Positions 1 to 18,550 of a stretch of DNA of 64,000 nt are shown piece by piece (positions within the stretch are counted from its first letter, which is position 1; each line of letters starts with the position of its first letter). The notes under the pieces were generated by a model. It was not told the DNA's origin and searched no databases. It saw nothing but the letters and a program-made list of their open reading frames with translations. This DNA is from Macrobrachium rosenbergii (Eukaryota > Arthropoda > Malacostraca > Decapoda > Palaemonidae): assembly GCF_040412425.1 (NCBI RefSeq), contig NC_089763.1, positions 55,583,587 to 55,647,586 of the forward strand, written 5' to 3'. The position numbers were made by a program, and so were the translations under genes.

Positions 1-291
1 TGCAAAAGGGTAGGATGTAACTCCACATATATTGGATATGCCACTTGCGCTGTCGGAGAGAGATTTCGCATGCACATGCAGACAGGATCAATCAAAAATC
101 ACCTTGTAGACTTTCATGGCGGGACAAAAATAACGAAAAGACAGCTTACTGAATGTGTAAAAATTCTATGAAGTAATAATTCTGTGGGGTACTTGAGGAT
201 GACAGATGCCATCTTAATAAAAGACATGATACCTTCCTTAAGCTCTCAGGACGAAGGATGCGAAAGGTTTTTCAAAATTTTTAAGCACTGA
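1..291 (+). pseudogene. Penelope-like retroelement, C-terminal GIY-YIG endonuclease fragment
   Basis: The first frame reads as the C-terminus of a Penelope-like element (PLE) polyprotein. It is cut by the window edge, so only the GIY-YIG endonuclease end is visible. A Cys residue precedes the core 'TYIGYAT', followed by a conserved Arg region (ERFRMHMQTGS) and the segment ending in KNHLVDFHG. In PLEs this domain nicks the target DNA for reverse transcription. A TGA at 169-171 interrupts the frame. Beyond it the same frame continues with family-like residues (AILIKDMIPS, LSSQDEG) to the natural stop at 289-291. The copy is therefore a pseudogene in an otherwise little-damaged frame. The downstream sequence to about 640, with AATAAA-like signals near 622, is probably its 3' UTR. 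Confidence 0.8.
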
Positions 292-640
292 CCATTTTCT
301 AAATTGTTTTTTGTTTTTAGCGAAGTTCTGAACATTTTCTAGTTTTATATATGTATTCGTAAGAGTACATATAATTGTTAGTTTATTTTTGATTTGTTAA
401 ACACCTAATTCTTTGTATAGTTATTCCGTTGTTTTAACCATTAACAGTTGCCCACTCTTTGATTTGTTACATGTTAACAGTAACTCCATGAAAATTGTAA
501 TAGTTTAACCACTTGTTTACTTATTTGTAATTGTTATGTTTAGTCGTGAAATGCTGTAAATATTTTAGTCTAGCACGATTATGGACGAAGTACGGTCCGA
601 AAGCTCGCTTTGGAGACAAAAATAAAAGGAATTATTAAGA
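292..640 (+). other. Probable 3' UTR of the Penelope-like fragment
   Basis: This AT-rich stretch follows the PLE stop codon. Near 574-605 it holds a small GGAC/GTCC stem followed by CGAAAG, and then an AATAAAAGGA string. A similar arrangement (GAGACGTCGGAATAAAG) occurs near 47168-47186, downstream of the second PLE. The resemblance suggests a shared 3' end structure. The end of the element is not resolved. Confidence 0.35.
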
Positions 641-799
641 AGTGGCTTTCTTTTATAATTCTACGAACTTCGAGTAGTGAAGTGAAGAGTGAATACGGAA
701 CATTGGAAAGAACAAGTATCAAAATAGTTAAAGTTCGCAGTCATCTACCGTTCAACGAAACCTGCATAATAAACAAACTGCTGCCTATTTATACAAATA

Positions 800-2401
<1,602 letters not shown>

Positions 2402-2451
2402 AGGAACTTTAAGCACAGAAGTACAGACTCACACACACACATATGTGTGTG

Positions 2452-2650
<199 letters not shown>

Positions 2651-3948
2651 AATTTCAAAATAACATGTTTACTAAAACCTTATAAGTTGAGGTGATGTAA
2701 GGGTCCTTACAGCTACTGAAATGTGTAATTTACCTTGTTCAGTCTGTTGCAGACGCTGGTAAGATTAATTTGAAATCCCAACTCAAAACAGATAGACTTT
2801 CAGTCTTTAGCTTAAAACATGTCTTGTTAGGAAGAGGTTAAGGGTGTAGAAAAATCCAAAACTCTACTCAGACTTGAAATATGAGAAAATTAATTAATTT
2901 TGCCATAGCCATTTTGTTTTAGAGTAAACTTGGTTTCAGCCAAACTAAATGAAAGTATTTGAAAATTATGTTTTGCTATTGAGATATGCTGCAAATTGTT
3001 TTGGGGTTTATTGTATCTGGGATTTCTAGAGGATAAAACAAAGCATGTTATGTATTCATAGATGTTTCTAGATCGTTCATTGTATTTAAGAGACGCTCAT
3101 ACTTGTACAATTAGGTTTTCCATATCGACGTCCTACCAAAGGAAATTTTAGCAGGCATCTTCTCTTTTGCATTTATTTACACAGATAATATACAGTTCTG
3201 GCAAGTTCCTTTGTAAATAGTTAAAATAACCAAATCTATGGCACCATAGATTATAATTTTCTACTGTGCACCTGAAGTTTCTTTTGCCTTGTGGGAACTC
3301 TCCTTTTTTATTAATGAGTCAAATTTGATTATACCAGCACGTTTCACAGCTTTCTGGCCGTGGTGAGCAGAAAATGACAGTGTTAAAGAGGCGTCAAGCG
3401 TGCCTCATATATGGCTTCCTGGTGGTGGAGCTGTCCCAGTATTTTGCAGTCTCCTTGAATGTGAGGCAGTTCTTAGTTAAGTGCTTGTCCTGGGGGCTTG
3501 ATGATTTTCCTTACTCGAAGTCAGAATGATGTTTGAGTTTATCTTCTTTACAGGGATCTCGATGAGTATTGCTGAATAATGCTAATAGTAGATTTAAAAA
3601 AGTGGTAGATGCCAGTCGTCATTATATGTTTGTTTTTGGTGCGTGCCATACCTGGTTGGGAAAAATTGTTTTGTGGTTTTAGGTATATTACAAAGTTCTT
3701 TCCCCTTGTATGCAGCAAGTTCATGAAATGTCACCTGATGCTCGACTTCATATGCCAGCATTCAAAATTCTTAACTTATGAAACTTTAAGTTTTAAAGGA
3801 ATGAGGACTTTCATGCCATTCCGAGAAAATGTAGTTAAGGAAAATGACATGAATATTTTGATTTATTATTGGTATGCCATAAACTATAGGGATTTATGAA
3901 ACAGTGAGTGATATAATTGAGACTTACTTGTCCATTTGTTGCTTGCAC

Positions 3949-4015
<67 letters not shown>

Positions 4016-4036
4016 TTTAGTAGTAGTAGTAGTAGG
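3949..4036. repeat. (TTA)n followed by (GTA)n
   Basis: About 20 TTA units followed by about 6 TAG/GTA units. Confidence 0.95.
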
Positions 4037-4689
4037 TATGGAAAAACGTGGCGTTGGTAAGCCTTATGATTTCATCTCAGGGAAAAAAATTTTAAAGTCA
4101 TGACGCAGCCTAAAAATACAGGGTATTGTCGATGGAACTATATCGAGCTACATCAAATGCATCAGTTTGTTATCTGCAATCGCATAATTGCTGTTCAGTG
4201 AAAAAAGTCTTTGCTTTGAAATGAAATGTTTATCCGTGAGCTTGATTTCGTAAGGTAATTATCATCAACTTGATGTTTACCTTTGTTACGCTCTCTGTCA
4301 AAGTCATTGAGACATTTTATACTTCGCTGCCCGTGACGCACCTTTACCCTTGGAATCTAGAAATCGAAGGATAAATCCCTCGGAAAAAAAATCGAAGTAA
4401 TTCGTTATTATTCCGAACTCAACATGGTTCGTGCGGTGCTAATTCACTGGAATATTACCTTGAATAATTCTTGTAATTTTGAAAGTGGAGCATGAAAACC
4501 CTATTAAAACTTTCAAGACCACGAAGGAGAAGGGAATTTACCAAGGGCCACATCTGTAACAGCAGCGCCTCTTATGCAAGAGCAAAGTAAAATAGTGAAC
4601 AAATTACACACGTGTTGAGCAAACGCATGTTGTCAAAAATCCTAGAATTGTGTTTTAGTCCACATAACTGGTGATGTTTCTTGTAGCCT

Positions 4690-4739
4690 TTATTATTATT
4701 ATTATTATAATAATAATAATAATTATTATTATTATTATT

Positions 4740-4770
<31 letters not shown>

Positions 4771-4771
4771 C
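4690..4771. repeat. Self-complementary trinucleotide array
   Basis: (ATT)n switches to (ATA/TAA)n, back to (ATT)n and then to (GTT)n within 82 bp. The inverted ATT/AAT blocks can fold on themselves. Confidence 0.9.
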
Positions 4772-5080
4772 TATAACTTTACTCACGTTGTCACCAGAGT
4801 TATTTAAGAGAGCAAGCGTTTTCATGCGATGCTTCGTGGGCTAAGAAGTGTAAATTCTCAAAAAAGGGGAATTTGGTAACGGCATGTTCCACAAATTCTT
4901 ATTCTCTTACCTTCCTCTGACTGTGAATAATGTTGCAAAATGTTGGAAGCTCTGTATCATCATTTCTTCAGACGTGATGTGCTTTGTTTCTTAGTATGGA
5001 AGCAAGCTTAAAGTAGAAATGTTTGTGTATTTCATCTTATGCATTGTTTTACAAGGGATTGTAACAATTACAAGGAAAAA

Positions 5081-5459
5081 ACAAGTAAAAAATGCGCCGA
5101 AGTTTCTCCAGCGCAACCGAGTTTTCTGTATAGTGTATAATGCTGTACGAACCGCGGCCTATGAAACTTTCAGCCACGGCCCGGTGGTGGCATGTCCTAT
5201 AGCGTTGCTAGACACACGATCATGGCTAACTTTAACATTAAATAAAATAAAAACTGCTGAGGTTAGAGGGCTGCAATTAGGTATGTTTGATGATTGGAGG
5301 GTGGATGATCAACATACCAATTTACAGCCCTCTAGCATCAGTAGTTTTTAAGATCTGAGGGCGGACGAAAAAAGTGCGGACAGAAAAAAGTGCGAACAGA
5401 AAAAGTGCGGACGGACAGACAAAGCCGGCACAATAGTTTTCTATTACTGAAAACTAAAA
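5081..5459 (+). repeat. Hairpin-rich interspersed repeat, copy A
   Basis: One of four ~0.35-0.4 kb copies here of the same family. It starts ACAAGTAAAAAATGCGCC and ends GAAAACTAAAA. The centre folds into a ~30-bp stem: one arm contains GTTAGAGGGCTGCAA and the other TTACAGCCCTCTAGCATCAG. The 3' part holds 3-4 imperfect tandem copies of a GCGGACAGAAAAA-type unit, and the end forms a small AGTTTTCT/AGAAAACT hairpin. No coding potential or terminal inverted repeats are seen. It is a non-autonomous element of unknown class. I recall similar sequence from palaemonid prawns, which has not been checked. Confidence 0.9.
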
Positions 5460-6254
5460 CTGGGTGAGTCAGTAGGTTTTAGCTAATAACGTTGTTATTC
5501 TCTTGTTAAATGTATGCACCAACCATACTTGATTCGTAAGTAATATGACAGAAATGTCGCTTACGTGATATCAAGGTTGAGAACAGCCAAAATAAGAAGA
5601 AAGAAATAAATATGGTCATAAAATTTTGAAATGCATTTAAAGTAGCTTCAACGCATAGGTTTAATTCTTTAACAGCCAGTTCATAAAGAATTTATTTGCT
5701 TAAAGCTCCCCATCATTGGCGTAGGAATTTAATATATATGGTATTTTGTTTTCCAAATAGTTAAAAATGCAAGAGCATCCATTATCGAGGAGGGTGATCG
5801 TTGTCCCTTTTTGGATGTTATCCACTGAAAAAATGCCAAACACAAAACTATGTCGTTGTTATTCGAGCCAGCATTGATTACATTTATTATGCATATCATG
5901 ACTGCAATATTGATTATTTCCGTAATTGAATAATAGCGTCATAAATTGAACAAATAGCGTTGTTGCACAAGCTAAAGTTACTTAGATTAGCTGACAGTCG
6001 AAAATTGGACAGTAATTTAGTATAATAAGAGTTTCGTGTTTATTTACAAAAATTAGTATGACGCAGGAACGAATTAAGCTTCATTACGCTCCCTTCTTTA
6101 TAATAAAAGCTCACGGGGTGTACTCTTCTAATGCTGGACAAGTGCATACAGACAGACAGACAGAGAAATGGAGCGAGAGGTCATACGGAACATAATGAAA
6201 CGTGATGTTTATGTGGATGTTCGTTTTATATTGGACATGTCATGCACAATAATA

Positions 6255-6624
6255 AACAAGTAAAAAATGCGCCGAAGTTTCTTCGGCGCAATCGAGGTTT
6301 CTGTACAGCGTTTAATGCTGTATGAAACTCTCAGCTGCGGCCCATGAAACTTTCAGCCACCGCCCGGTGGTGGCATGTGTTGTTGGCACCTACAGCGCCG
6401 CCAGACGCACCTTCATGACTAACTTTAACCTTAAATAAAGTAAAAACCACTGAGGCTAGAGGGCTGCAATTAGGTATGTTTGATGATTGGAGGGTGGGTG
6501 ATCAACATACCAATTTGCAGCCCTCTAGCCTCAGTAGTTTTTAAGATCTGAGGGCGGACAGAAAAAGTACGGACGGATAGACAAATGGCCATCCCAGTAG
6601 TTTTTTTTTACAGAAAACTAAAAC
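6255..6624 (+). repeat. Hairpin-rich interspersed repeat, copy B
   Basis: This is the best-preserved copy. It has a perfect 5' hairpin (GCGCCGAAGTTTCTTCGGCGC-type) and a near-perfect central stem, with CTGAGGCTAGAGGGCTGCAA on one side and TTGCAGCCCTCTAGCCTCAG on the other, around a ~40-bp loop region. The GGACAGAAAAAGT unit is present in fewer copies than in copy A. Confidence 0.92.
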
Positions 6625-7273
6625 AGAGCGTTCGTTCCGTCCTCCATCACGGAAGTGGTAGTGGAATTGATTATTAAAAATAAAACGTGACTGCCAATAT
6701 GATGCAAATAGAAGAAAGTCAAACTTTCCAGGGGTAATAAAGAGTAGATTTAAACTTACCGCCTTTCTTCCTTAAGACACTAAAACGAAAGACGGCAGTG
6801 AAAAAGTTTTAAAGAAGTACCCATTTTTCAGTCAAGCAGAAAACGGATTCATTTCTCTAAAACAAAGTAAACAAGCCTTTGATAAAGAATTAGAATATGC
6901 TTGAGGCAGCCTTTGATTCGCTTCTGTAAAGAAAAGCAGATGATTACACTCCTTTGTTGATGCGCTAACCTGCACTCAGAAATGCATGCACTGATAGACA
7001 CAGTATCTTTGTCTTCGCTAGTTTTCACTTTTCATGTGGCTGATTGTTTTAAATCTTTATTTATTAAGGTCTCCTGGCCATTTATTCATTGTAGAACTAG
7101 GATAACTCTGATGATAGCCCTGAGTCGATCTGAAACAGTATTCGGCAGAAGGTAATGGAAAGGATAAAATTCAGATAGTCTTGTCTTTCAGTCTTTAGCT
7201 TTGACGAAAAAGTAAGATGGGGAAAATTACAAAAATGTTGTCTTAAAATAATAGATGCCACATGTGCATAAGC

Positions 7274-9829
<2,556 letters not shown>

Positions 9830-9830
9830 A

Positions 9831-10163
9831 ATATGTGCCGGTTTCTTCGGCGCAATCGAGTTTTCTGTACAACGTATAATGCTGTATGAAATTTCAGCCA
9901 CGGCCCGTAGGTGGTCTATGTTGTTGGTACTTATAGCGCTGGCAGGCGTACGATTATAACTTTAACCTTAAATAAAATAAACACTACTGAGGCTAGAGGG
10001 GTGCAATATGGTATGTTTGATGATTTGAGGGTGTATGATCAGCATACCGATTTGCAGCCCTCTAGCCTCAGTAGTTTTTAACATCTGAAGGAGGATAGGA
10101 AAGGAAAAGTGCGGACGGACAGACAAAGCCATTCAATAGTTTTCTTTGACAGAAAACTAAAAA
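9831..10163 (+). repeat. Hairpin-rich interspersed repeat, copy C
   Basis: Same family as copies A and B, beginning at TGTGCCGGTTTCTTCGGCGC and ending GACAGAAAACTAAAA. The central stem is retained. The 3' tandem unit is eroded. Confidence 0.88.
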
Positions 10164-10224
10164 CGAGGAACAATTTATTAATTCTTGCTACATAAAATAG
10201 AGAACATCTTGAAAATCAGGCGCG

Positions 10225-10515
10225 AAGATGGATGGATCAGTAATAACATCAGAGAAAATTAAGAAAAACGCTGAGCAAAGCACTTGTGAACGGCCATGAA
10301 TAAGAGATATGAGTGGGATCATTTTGACTGATGTACCAAAAGCTGCAGGAGACTTGGACGCAGACATGAATGAATTCACAGTTATTGAAGTGCATTCGGC
10401 GATAAAGAAACTTAGGATACGGGAACCACTGAGCTATTATGTAATCACTGCGAAGATGATTGTTGCAGAAAATGAAGTGATACCCCTTGTTCTATGGAAT
10501 GATGACACAGTCTCA
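10225..10515 (+). pseudogene. LINE (non-LTR) reverse transcriptase fragment
   Basis: In the frame of 10309, the start reads DGSVITSEKIKKN, which resembles the DG.V.T...I..RW motif before the reverse transcriptase domain of RTE/Jockey-type LINEs. Further along, FTVIEVHSAIKKLRI and ITAKMIVAENEVIPL match the first RT blocks (EV..AI.KLK and the ITAEM.KA..E.. segment), with the usual APG(x)DGI core eroded. There is an in-frame TGA near 10297. No further RT motifs follow, so this is a short, old remnant. The exact LINE clade cannot be told from this piece. Confidence 0.65.
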
Positions 10516-10547
10516 TGATTAGGAATTAGAAGTCATGGTAACGGTAC

Positions 10548-10579
<32 letters not shown>

Positions 10580-10656
10580 TTCAAGAAGTTAAGGGAGCAT
10601 TGTGACTATTACAATTACATGCTTATCTGGTAACAGTAACCAGTATCACTTATAAA
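10580..10656 (+). repeat. SINE 3' fragment (TA-tailed SINE family)
   Basis: Sequence from TTCAAGAAGTTAAGGGAGCA through CTATTACAATTACAT to AGTAACCAGTAT matches the 3' part of the SINE copy at 10835-11024. A (GA)n tract at 10554-10579 precedes it. It is truncated at the 5' side. Confidence 0.75.
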
Positions 10657-10680
10657 AAACGTATCATGCAATGTGCATTT

Positions 10681-12467
<1,787 letters not shown>

Positions 12468-12542
<75 letters not shown>

Positions 12543-12617
12543 TATATAAATATATATATATATTATATATACACACATACACACACACACATATATGTGT
12601 GTGTGTATATATATATT
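12468..12617. repeat. (TA)n with (CA)n/(GT)n palindrome
   Basis: TA tract to 12538, AAATATATA variants, then ACACAC...ATATATGTGTGT forming an inverted repeat. Confidence 0.95.
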
Positions 12618-15312
12618 AGATGACTAGATATGCATCTGTTCGGTCATGTATACCCTTTGTGTATTTACACATGCACAAGCAGTGACGCACTTTGAGGCAT
12701 ACTGTAAAACAATTCATAATTACAATTTGTTAATCATAAATTTATCTGATGAAAGCAAGCAAAAATATGGACAATGACAGTCACATACTCACTGGAAATC
12801 ACTGGAGATCTTAGTACGGGCTTGTGAACCATTTGGACTAGTATTTGACTTTTATTATAGTTTCTAGTCCTTCTCTAGTTTATTGATAGTCACTGGCAGA
12901 AGAAAGGTTTCAATTCCTTCAGTTCTCGGGGGTTCAGTTTTGGTCAGTTTACTGTGCTAGGCCATTAACGCTGATACTTTTCATAAAATTTCCGGTGTTT
13001 GCATGCACTCCCACCAACTTAGTCATATTGTTTGTTCTGGCCATATTTGCTATTTGTCTTTACAAATGTGGTTCCCTGGTACTGTCCCAAGATATTAATT
13101 ATAGTTTAAGGCTATTCCATTACCAGTCTCATTTGGAAAGAATTGGGTAAACCCTCCCACTTTCTGTTTTTGGGTGTCTTACAAGTCATACTACAACCTC
13201 ACAAGGTATCAAGGTTTGGAGCTCCTTTTATTGGCAGGTTTTGGGGGTATGTTATAAAGCCTCCATCTAGCAGTTCTTACAGAGAGATGTCGTCACCATA
13301 GATTCAGTGATCTCTTAGTTTGATTTAACTTTTCAACTTAAGTTTGATATGAACTAATTGTTTTCTTTACTTGTCTTATTTTATTATAAATGGCACTATC
13401 ACACACATGAAATTTTTTTAGCTGATTAGGAACTATGGTTGTATTTTGATGTCATAAGTAGCCAAAAGTCTGTGAGACACTGGGATTGCTAGGGTATGGC
13501 CAGGTAGGAAAAGTAGCCCAGCCACATCTGTTTAACCATTTGAATCTTCCCCTTAACATTAATTTCTTGTTTATAGTTTTGCGTGAAACCTGTCATTTAC
13601 TGTAGGATCACAATGGCAGCTTTAGCGCAGTGGATGGTTGGTTCAAAGAGGCTGGTTAGTCAAAATCGCGGTCTAGACCATGGTCTAAATTAAGCCAGTA
13701 AAGTGACTGCTGACTAAATATGCCCTATGCCAACCACTTGCGCGGAAACTGAGGTTTGGCATGCAAGTAAAAAATTATGCCACATCTTTGTTTTTTTTTT
13801 AAGTGAAGTTTTTAATGAAAACATCTTAATTCAAATGTGTTTTATGTCAGTTTCATTAAACTTATGGCTATACTTTAGAAAACTTTAACTTGTGTAGGCT
13901 CTCGTGAGCCCACAGCTTTGTCAAGCAATGAGCATATGTCAAGAAGGGAATTCCTTATTTGCCCCAACCTAGCGATCTTAGCGTCTGACAGACTATTATT
14001 AGGAGACCACCAGTAGTCCCAAAATTTAGGTTTTATTGTAATTCCCTTCGTATGTACTCTGTTTTTTCATAATTGAAGCAATGACTTTCTGTTAAAGTTA
14101 AAAACCAAAAGTTAAACACTCCTATAAATAGATATAAAATTGTTTATAATAGGAGAAAAATAGTAGATAGTCTTAAAGTGTTTATTGCTATTAAGTGAGA
14201 ATGTTTAAAAGATGAGTTAATTTAACTTTAGTGCAAACTTGCAATGAATTCTCGTGTTTTACCATGGAGACTTACTTCAGGCTGCAGGAGCCGTCAAGGA
14301 ATATGTTGGTGTGTAGTATATTATACATATAATATATATTTATAAATCACATATTTCTGAATGTGACCTTGAGCTTAAGAGCAAAGTCCTTGTGAGGTTT
14401 TGCCACGTAAGTAGAAACAGGAAGTAGGGAGGGGTACCACCCAGTTTCAAGGAGGCTGGAAGTCGAATAACCTAAAATGTAACTGACATCTCGGGCCAGC
14501 ACAAAATATATTTAATTAATAGTGTCGACGTTTACGGCTAAAGAGAATAACCTGAAAAGATAGTAAACAAAAAGGTGAGACAGCGGAAGAAATAATGAAA
14601 ATTTCCCACACATAATCTATGCATGAGTGTAGTACAGATAAGAAGGAGTGCTTGATAGTTGTGTGCAGTGAGCTGGCAGACCTATTGATTATTTTATGGC
14701 TAAGCCCCTCCCTTCCAATCATTCTGATTCATTTTTATTGTTTTCTTCTGACGAGGGCTAGAAAACACCACTGGATTACCGGTTCATTGACAGTTCATCT
14801 TAAGATATAAAATTCTGGCGGAAATGTTTAAATGATGAAAAAGTACAGAACTTGTACAAAATAGAGGTAAGGGGGCTTGACGCATTGTTGATGAGGCCAC
14901 TGTGGTGTAGTATGTGGTAAACTTGTGGGAATAGGTAGTCAACATAAATTTAACAGTGACTTTTTTTTTGTTGGCCTTTTTTTACCTCGAAGATCACACC
15001 ATTTTAAGAGAAACCACAGCTAAAAAAAAAAAAAAAAAATCAATCATTCGTATTGACCATTGGAATTGAAACATCTTCTCTTTGGTTATGGCAGTTTAAT
15101 ACTTACATCTTCCTACAAAGGGTTTTGATGTACCCTTTTCCTCCAAGGAAGTGCCCAAAGTATCCTTTGAACCGTCAACGAATGTGAAATTCGCCCAAGG
15201 CATCAGTTGCGGCTGTGTCGTCTGGCGCATTTTCCCACCGGAAGAAAAAGTTTGCTTCGTGATAACACTAACTTGGGTTGATTATTCTGGTTTTTGTCTG
15301 AGGAGAGTCTGA
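12618..15312. other. Unassigned stretch
   Basis: No recognisable gene. A 14-bp palindrome TAGACCATGGTCTA lies near 13675, and a poly(A) run at about 15022-15039. A tRNA A-box-like word (TTAGCGCAGTGG) at about 13623 has no matching B box. Confidence 0.5.

Positions 15313-15406
<94 letters not shown>
15313..15406. repeat. (TA)n microsatellite
   Basis: 94 bp of pure TA followed by TTTATTTATT. Confidence 0.97.
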
Positions 15407-15410
<4 letters not shown>

Positions 15411-15882
15411 TTATTTAATGTACATTCTCTCCTGAGTTATGTTGATTTCAAGTATTGCGTCAATTAAAGTAGATATTGAGATAATGGTAATACTTTCCGG
15501 AAACTTCGCAGTTCTTAAGGATAGAATAGCTTTGGTTATTTGGTCCCCTGTAGAATTTCGTTTGCGACTTGTAGTAAATTCTGTATATTAGCTTTATGAT
15601 ACATTTAAAAATGAGATTGTAGGTTTAGAAAGTCAGTTTGAGTAATTATAAATCAATTATGAACGAGAAAGAAAAAACCAAGTCCATACAATAGCTAATC
15701 CATTTTTCATGTTGGTGGCGTTTAGGCCAATTTTTCGCACCTTTTCTTCAAAGATTAGGGTTACGGCTTCAAATTTGACTAAATCGTCAATAACGTAGCC
15801 ACTGCAAGAAAAGGGCAAAAATTAATACCCTAAAAATGTTGCAATTTATTCCAACATATTTACATTTTAACAAGCTTTGTCT

Positions 15883-16282
15883 GTTAGTTTTCTGTGGAAG
15901 AAAACTATTGTGCCGGCTTTGTCTCTCCGTCCGCACTTTTTTCTGTAGTGCTTTTTCTGTCCGCTCTTTTTCTTTCCGCCCTCAGATCTTAAAAACTATT
16001 GAGGCTAGAGGGCTGCAAATTGATATGTTGATCATCCAACTCCACTCATCAAACATACCAAATTGCAGCCCTCTAGCCTCAGTAGTTTTCATTTGATTTG
16101 AGGTTAAAGTTAGCCATAATCGTGCTTCTGGCAACGATATAGGATAGGCCACCACCGAGCCCTGATTAAAGTTTCATGGGCCGTGGCCCATACAGCATTA
16201 TACCCAGACCACCGAAAGATAGATCTATTTTTGGTGGTCTTAATTATACGCTGTAGCGGTTTTCGGCGCGTTTTTACTTGTT
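15883..16282 (-). repeat. Hairpin-rich interspersed repeat, copy D (variant with extra hairpin)
   Basis: Minus-strand copy of the family, with the central stem (GAGGCTAGAGGGCTGCAA / TTGCAGCCCTCTAGCCTC) and the terminal TTAGTTTTCTGT end at 15883. Unlike A-C it carries an extra ~46 bp around 16203-16248 containing a GACCACC/GGTGGTC stem. ATTATA words flank it at 16197-16202 and 16243-16248, where the other copies have a single TATAAT. Confidence 0.9.
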
Positions 16283-17140
16283 CTATATGTAAAAAGTAAA
16301 ATTGTCATTATAAATTTTATTGTACTCTATCAGTAAATAGGTCCATATAAAGTGCATTGTACGCACATTTCTGCTATTTACAAATATTTTCGTAATAAAT
16401 CAAAAGGAAAGGAAGTACACGGACTGAACTTTAGAAAATAAGTTTTGCCAAGTTTAGCACATGATTACATAGGAGTTAGCGTGGTTATAATAGCAACAGC
16501 AGCTGCAGCAGCAGCAGCTTGGGCTGTGATAATGGACATGCAGTCGCCAATAACTCCCTTCGGAACCCCATCGCGTTGCTGGCGAAACTGGGGTAAAATT
16601 TCCTTTCTTTCAAGAAACTTGCTTTCACAGAGCGATGAGACAATGCTTTTATCAAAAGCCATTTTTTTTCTGATTCCTTTTCTAATAGCTTGTCCTCATG
16701 TTGTCTAGAACTGGAGAAAGTTCCCAGCAGGGGTAGAGTAAACATTGATTTCATAGTAAATTGTCTGCGCTAGCAGAAATGTATGCAAACATCATCACAT
16801 TACCCTCACGATAACCATCCACATAGTTCTGGTTACACGTTCACCACTGCAGTTCTTCAAAGGGAACGTGTGTTCTGAAAATAAACCTGCATTCATCTAC
16901 ATACATTCGATGAACCTGTAATCCTCTTTCACATATGTATAAATTGTTCGTATAATCTTCTTTGTTGTTTCATTTCTTCAGAGCTCCTTGAGTGCTGTTT
17001 ATTTCTTCTAGAGCCACAGTATAGGCGTAGCGTTAATCACTATCAAGCTTCTTACGCCGACCAGTTGCGTTCCTTCCAGCTCTCAAAGGCATGCATGTAC
17101 GTGCTTACATATTTTCAAAATTTCATTATGCATTCATCAT
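16283..17140. other. Unassigned stretch with a short CAG-rich patch
   Basis: A CAGCAGCTGCAGCAGCAGC patch near 16497-16520 gives short Ala/Leu-rich frames on both strands. No domain is seen and these are probably not genes. Confidence 0.5.
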
Positions 17141-17149
17141 TTAATCCCA

Positions 17150-17251
17150 GTGATTAGCCTATGGCTTAGACCTGGTACTCCATTTCATTTTAATCCTTCG
17201 GGCCAGCCCTGTGAGAGCTGTTAATCAGCTCAGTGGTCCGGTTAAACTATT

Positions 17252-17325
<74 letters not shown>
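17150..17325 (+). repeat. SINE-like repeat with (AAT)n tail
   Basis: The body contains CCTTCGGGCCAGCCCT and AATCAGCTCAGTGGTCCGGT. The latter resembles a tRNA A box (AGCTCAGTGG). It runs into an (ATA/TAA)n array at 17252-17325. I recall this body from other decapod sequences. There is only one copy in this window, so the assignment is tentative. Confidence 0.45.
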
Positions 17326-17326
<1 letters not shown>

Positions 17327-18495
17327 CAGTGGATTAAGCGGTTGTTCTTTAAACTGCTGATCCGAGGACCAGCGCTATGTCATATTCATTTTCAGAGACT
17401 TGTCAACTAAACAAAGGTTTTTGCTTCTAACACTGAGTGTCTTACTGCTTACTGCGTAGTGAAGTAGAAAACCCAAAGTTGAGATTATTTGTAGTAAAAT
17501 CCAAATTTGTAAAAAAATTTTCGGGTTATTTTATAAATGATTGAGCGCCGTTATAATTCTGATAAATCATGAGTATTTGCACCATCGTTAATAGTTATTT
17601 GGTGTGACAGGGTGTCAAGAAAATTCGCTATTATGTGATGAGTGTTTGAAACATTTGTAAATGCTGGTAATTTACACTCTTGAGCTGTTATCGTTTATGC
17701 GGGTTGATAGATTAGAGAAATGTCAAAACATTTTTCAGAAGTCTTGCAGTATTTTTATTACCCTCTTTGTCTAACGACGAAGCTTTATGGTTAGTGACTG
17801 ACTGTCACTATGCTCAGAAAGGATCAGTTTCAGTCAAACTTGGCGCAAAGCATCCTTGGGTTAAGGTCATTAAAATATGTTCAAAACCCCTTCCGTTGCA
17901 AGGTACTCAAGAAATAATAAAGATAGGGGAAACCAAATAAGAACCATCTTGCTTACAACTTCCGGTCAAGAAATGACATAATTTACTTGAAAACTTCCGT
18001 CCTCGGAGATTGGTACCATACTGGGTGTCTTAAAATTCTACATATAAATATTAAAAGAAAAAAAAGCTTATACTGGAGGTTCAAGTTTGTTCAAATCATG
18101 GCCCTTAGGCCTAAAGAGGTACTGCAGTAGGGTTAAGGGTATGCATTTTTATGCCTAGTAAGATACAGGGAAGATCTTAATCGTGCTTATAAGTACAGTA
18201 AGGTTGCTCAGGTGAGAACTATTGCCCATGCGTTTCTTGTTATTGTTCTGACAGTTATAGTTACTACAGTGAATTTTGCTTACTTGGAACATTTCTTCAC
18301 TGGTATTGACCCCTTCTCGGACATTCATGGAGTGATAGGAAGATATATCTGTCAATAGAGAAAGGAATAGCTGTCGAGAGATGGAAAGGGGTTGTGTTAT
18401 GTAAAGACAAAAGGGTGGGAATGTGTTACATCAGCACACCTGATCCCCTTCTCAAATCGTGAGGATCAACAGGATCAGCCTTGATCCTTTGTATT

Positions 18496-18498
<3 letters not shown>

Positions 18499-18534
<36 letters not shown>

Positions 18535-18550
18535 CCTCTCTCTCTCTCTT
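18499..18550. repeat. (TC)n microsatellite
   Basis: TC dinucleotide array with one CCTCCC interruption. Confidence 0.95.

Larger units (their letters stand above)
2651..5080. other. Unassigned stretch with trinucleotide arrays
   Basis: No supported gene. Short frames such as 3609-3899 have no known motif. The only clear structures are the (TTA)n-(GTA)n array at 3949-4036 and the trinucleotide cluster at 4690-4771. Confidence 0.6.

Noticed and set aside
574..605. Hammerhead-like GGACGAAG...GGTCCGAAAG near the first Penelope-like 3' end
   Set aside because: The CUGAUGA core is absent, so a ribozyme cannot be supported, although PLEs are known to carry hammerheads.
13617..13655. tRNA-like words TTAGCGCAGTGG and GGTTCAAAG
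   Set aside because: The spacing is too short and no acceptor stem can be drawn, so it is not a tRNA gene.
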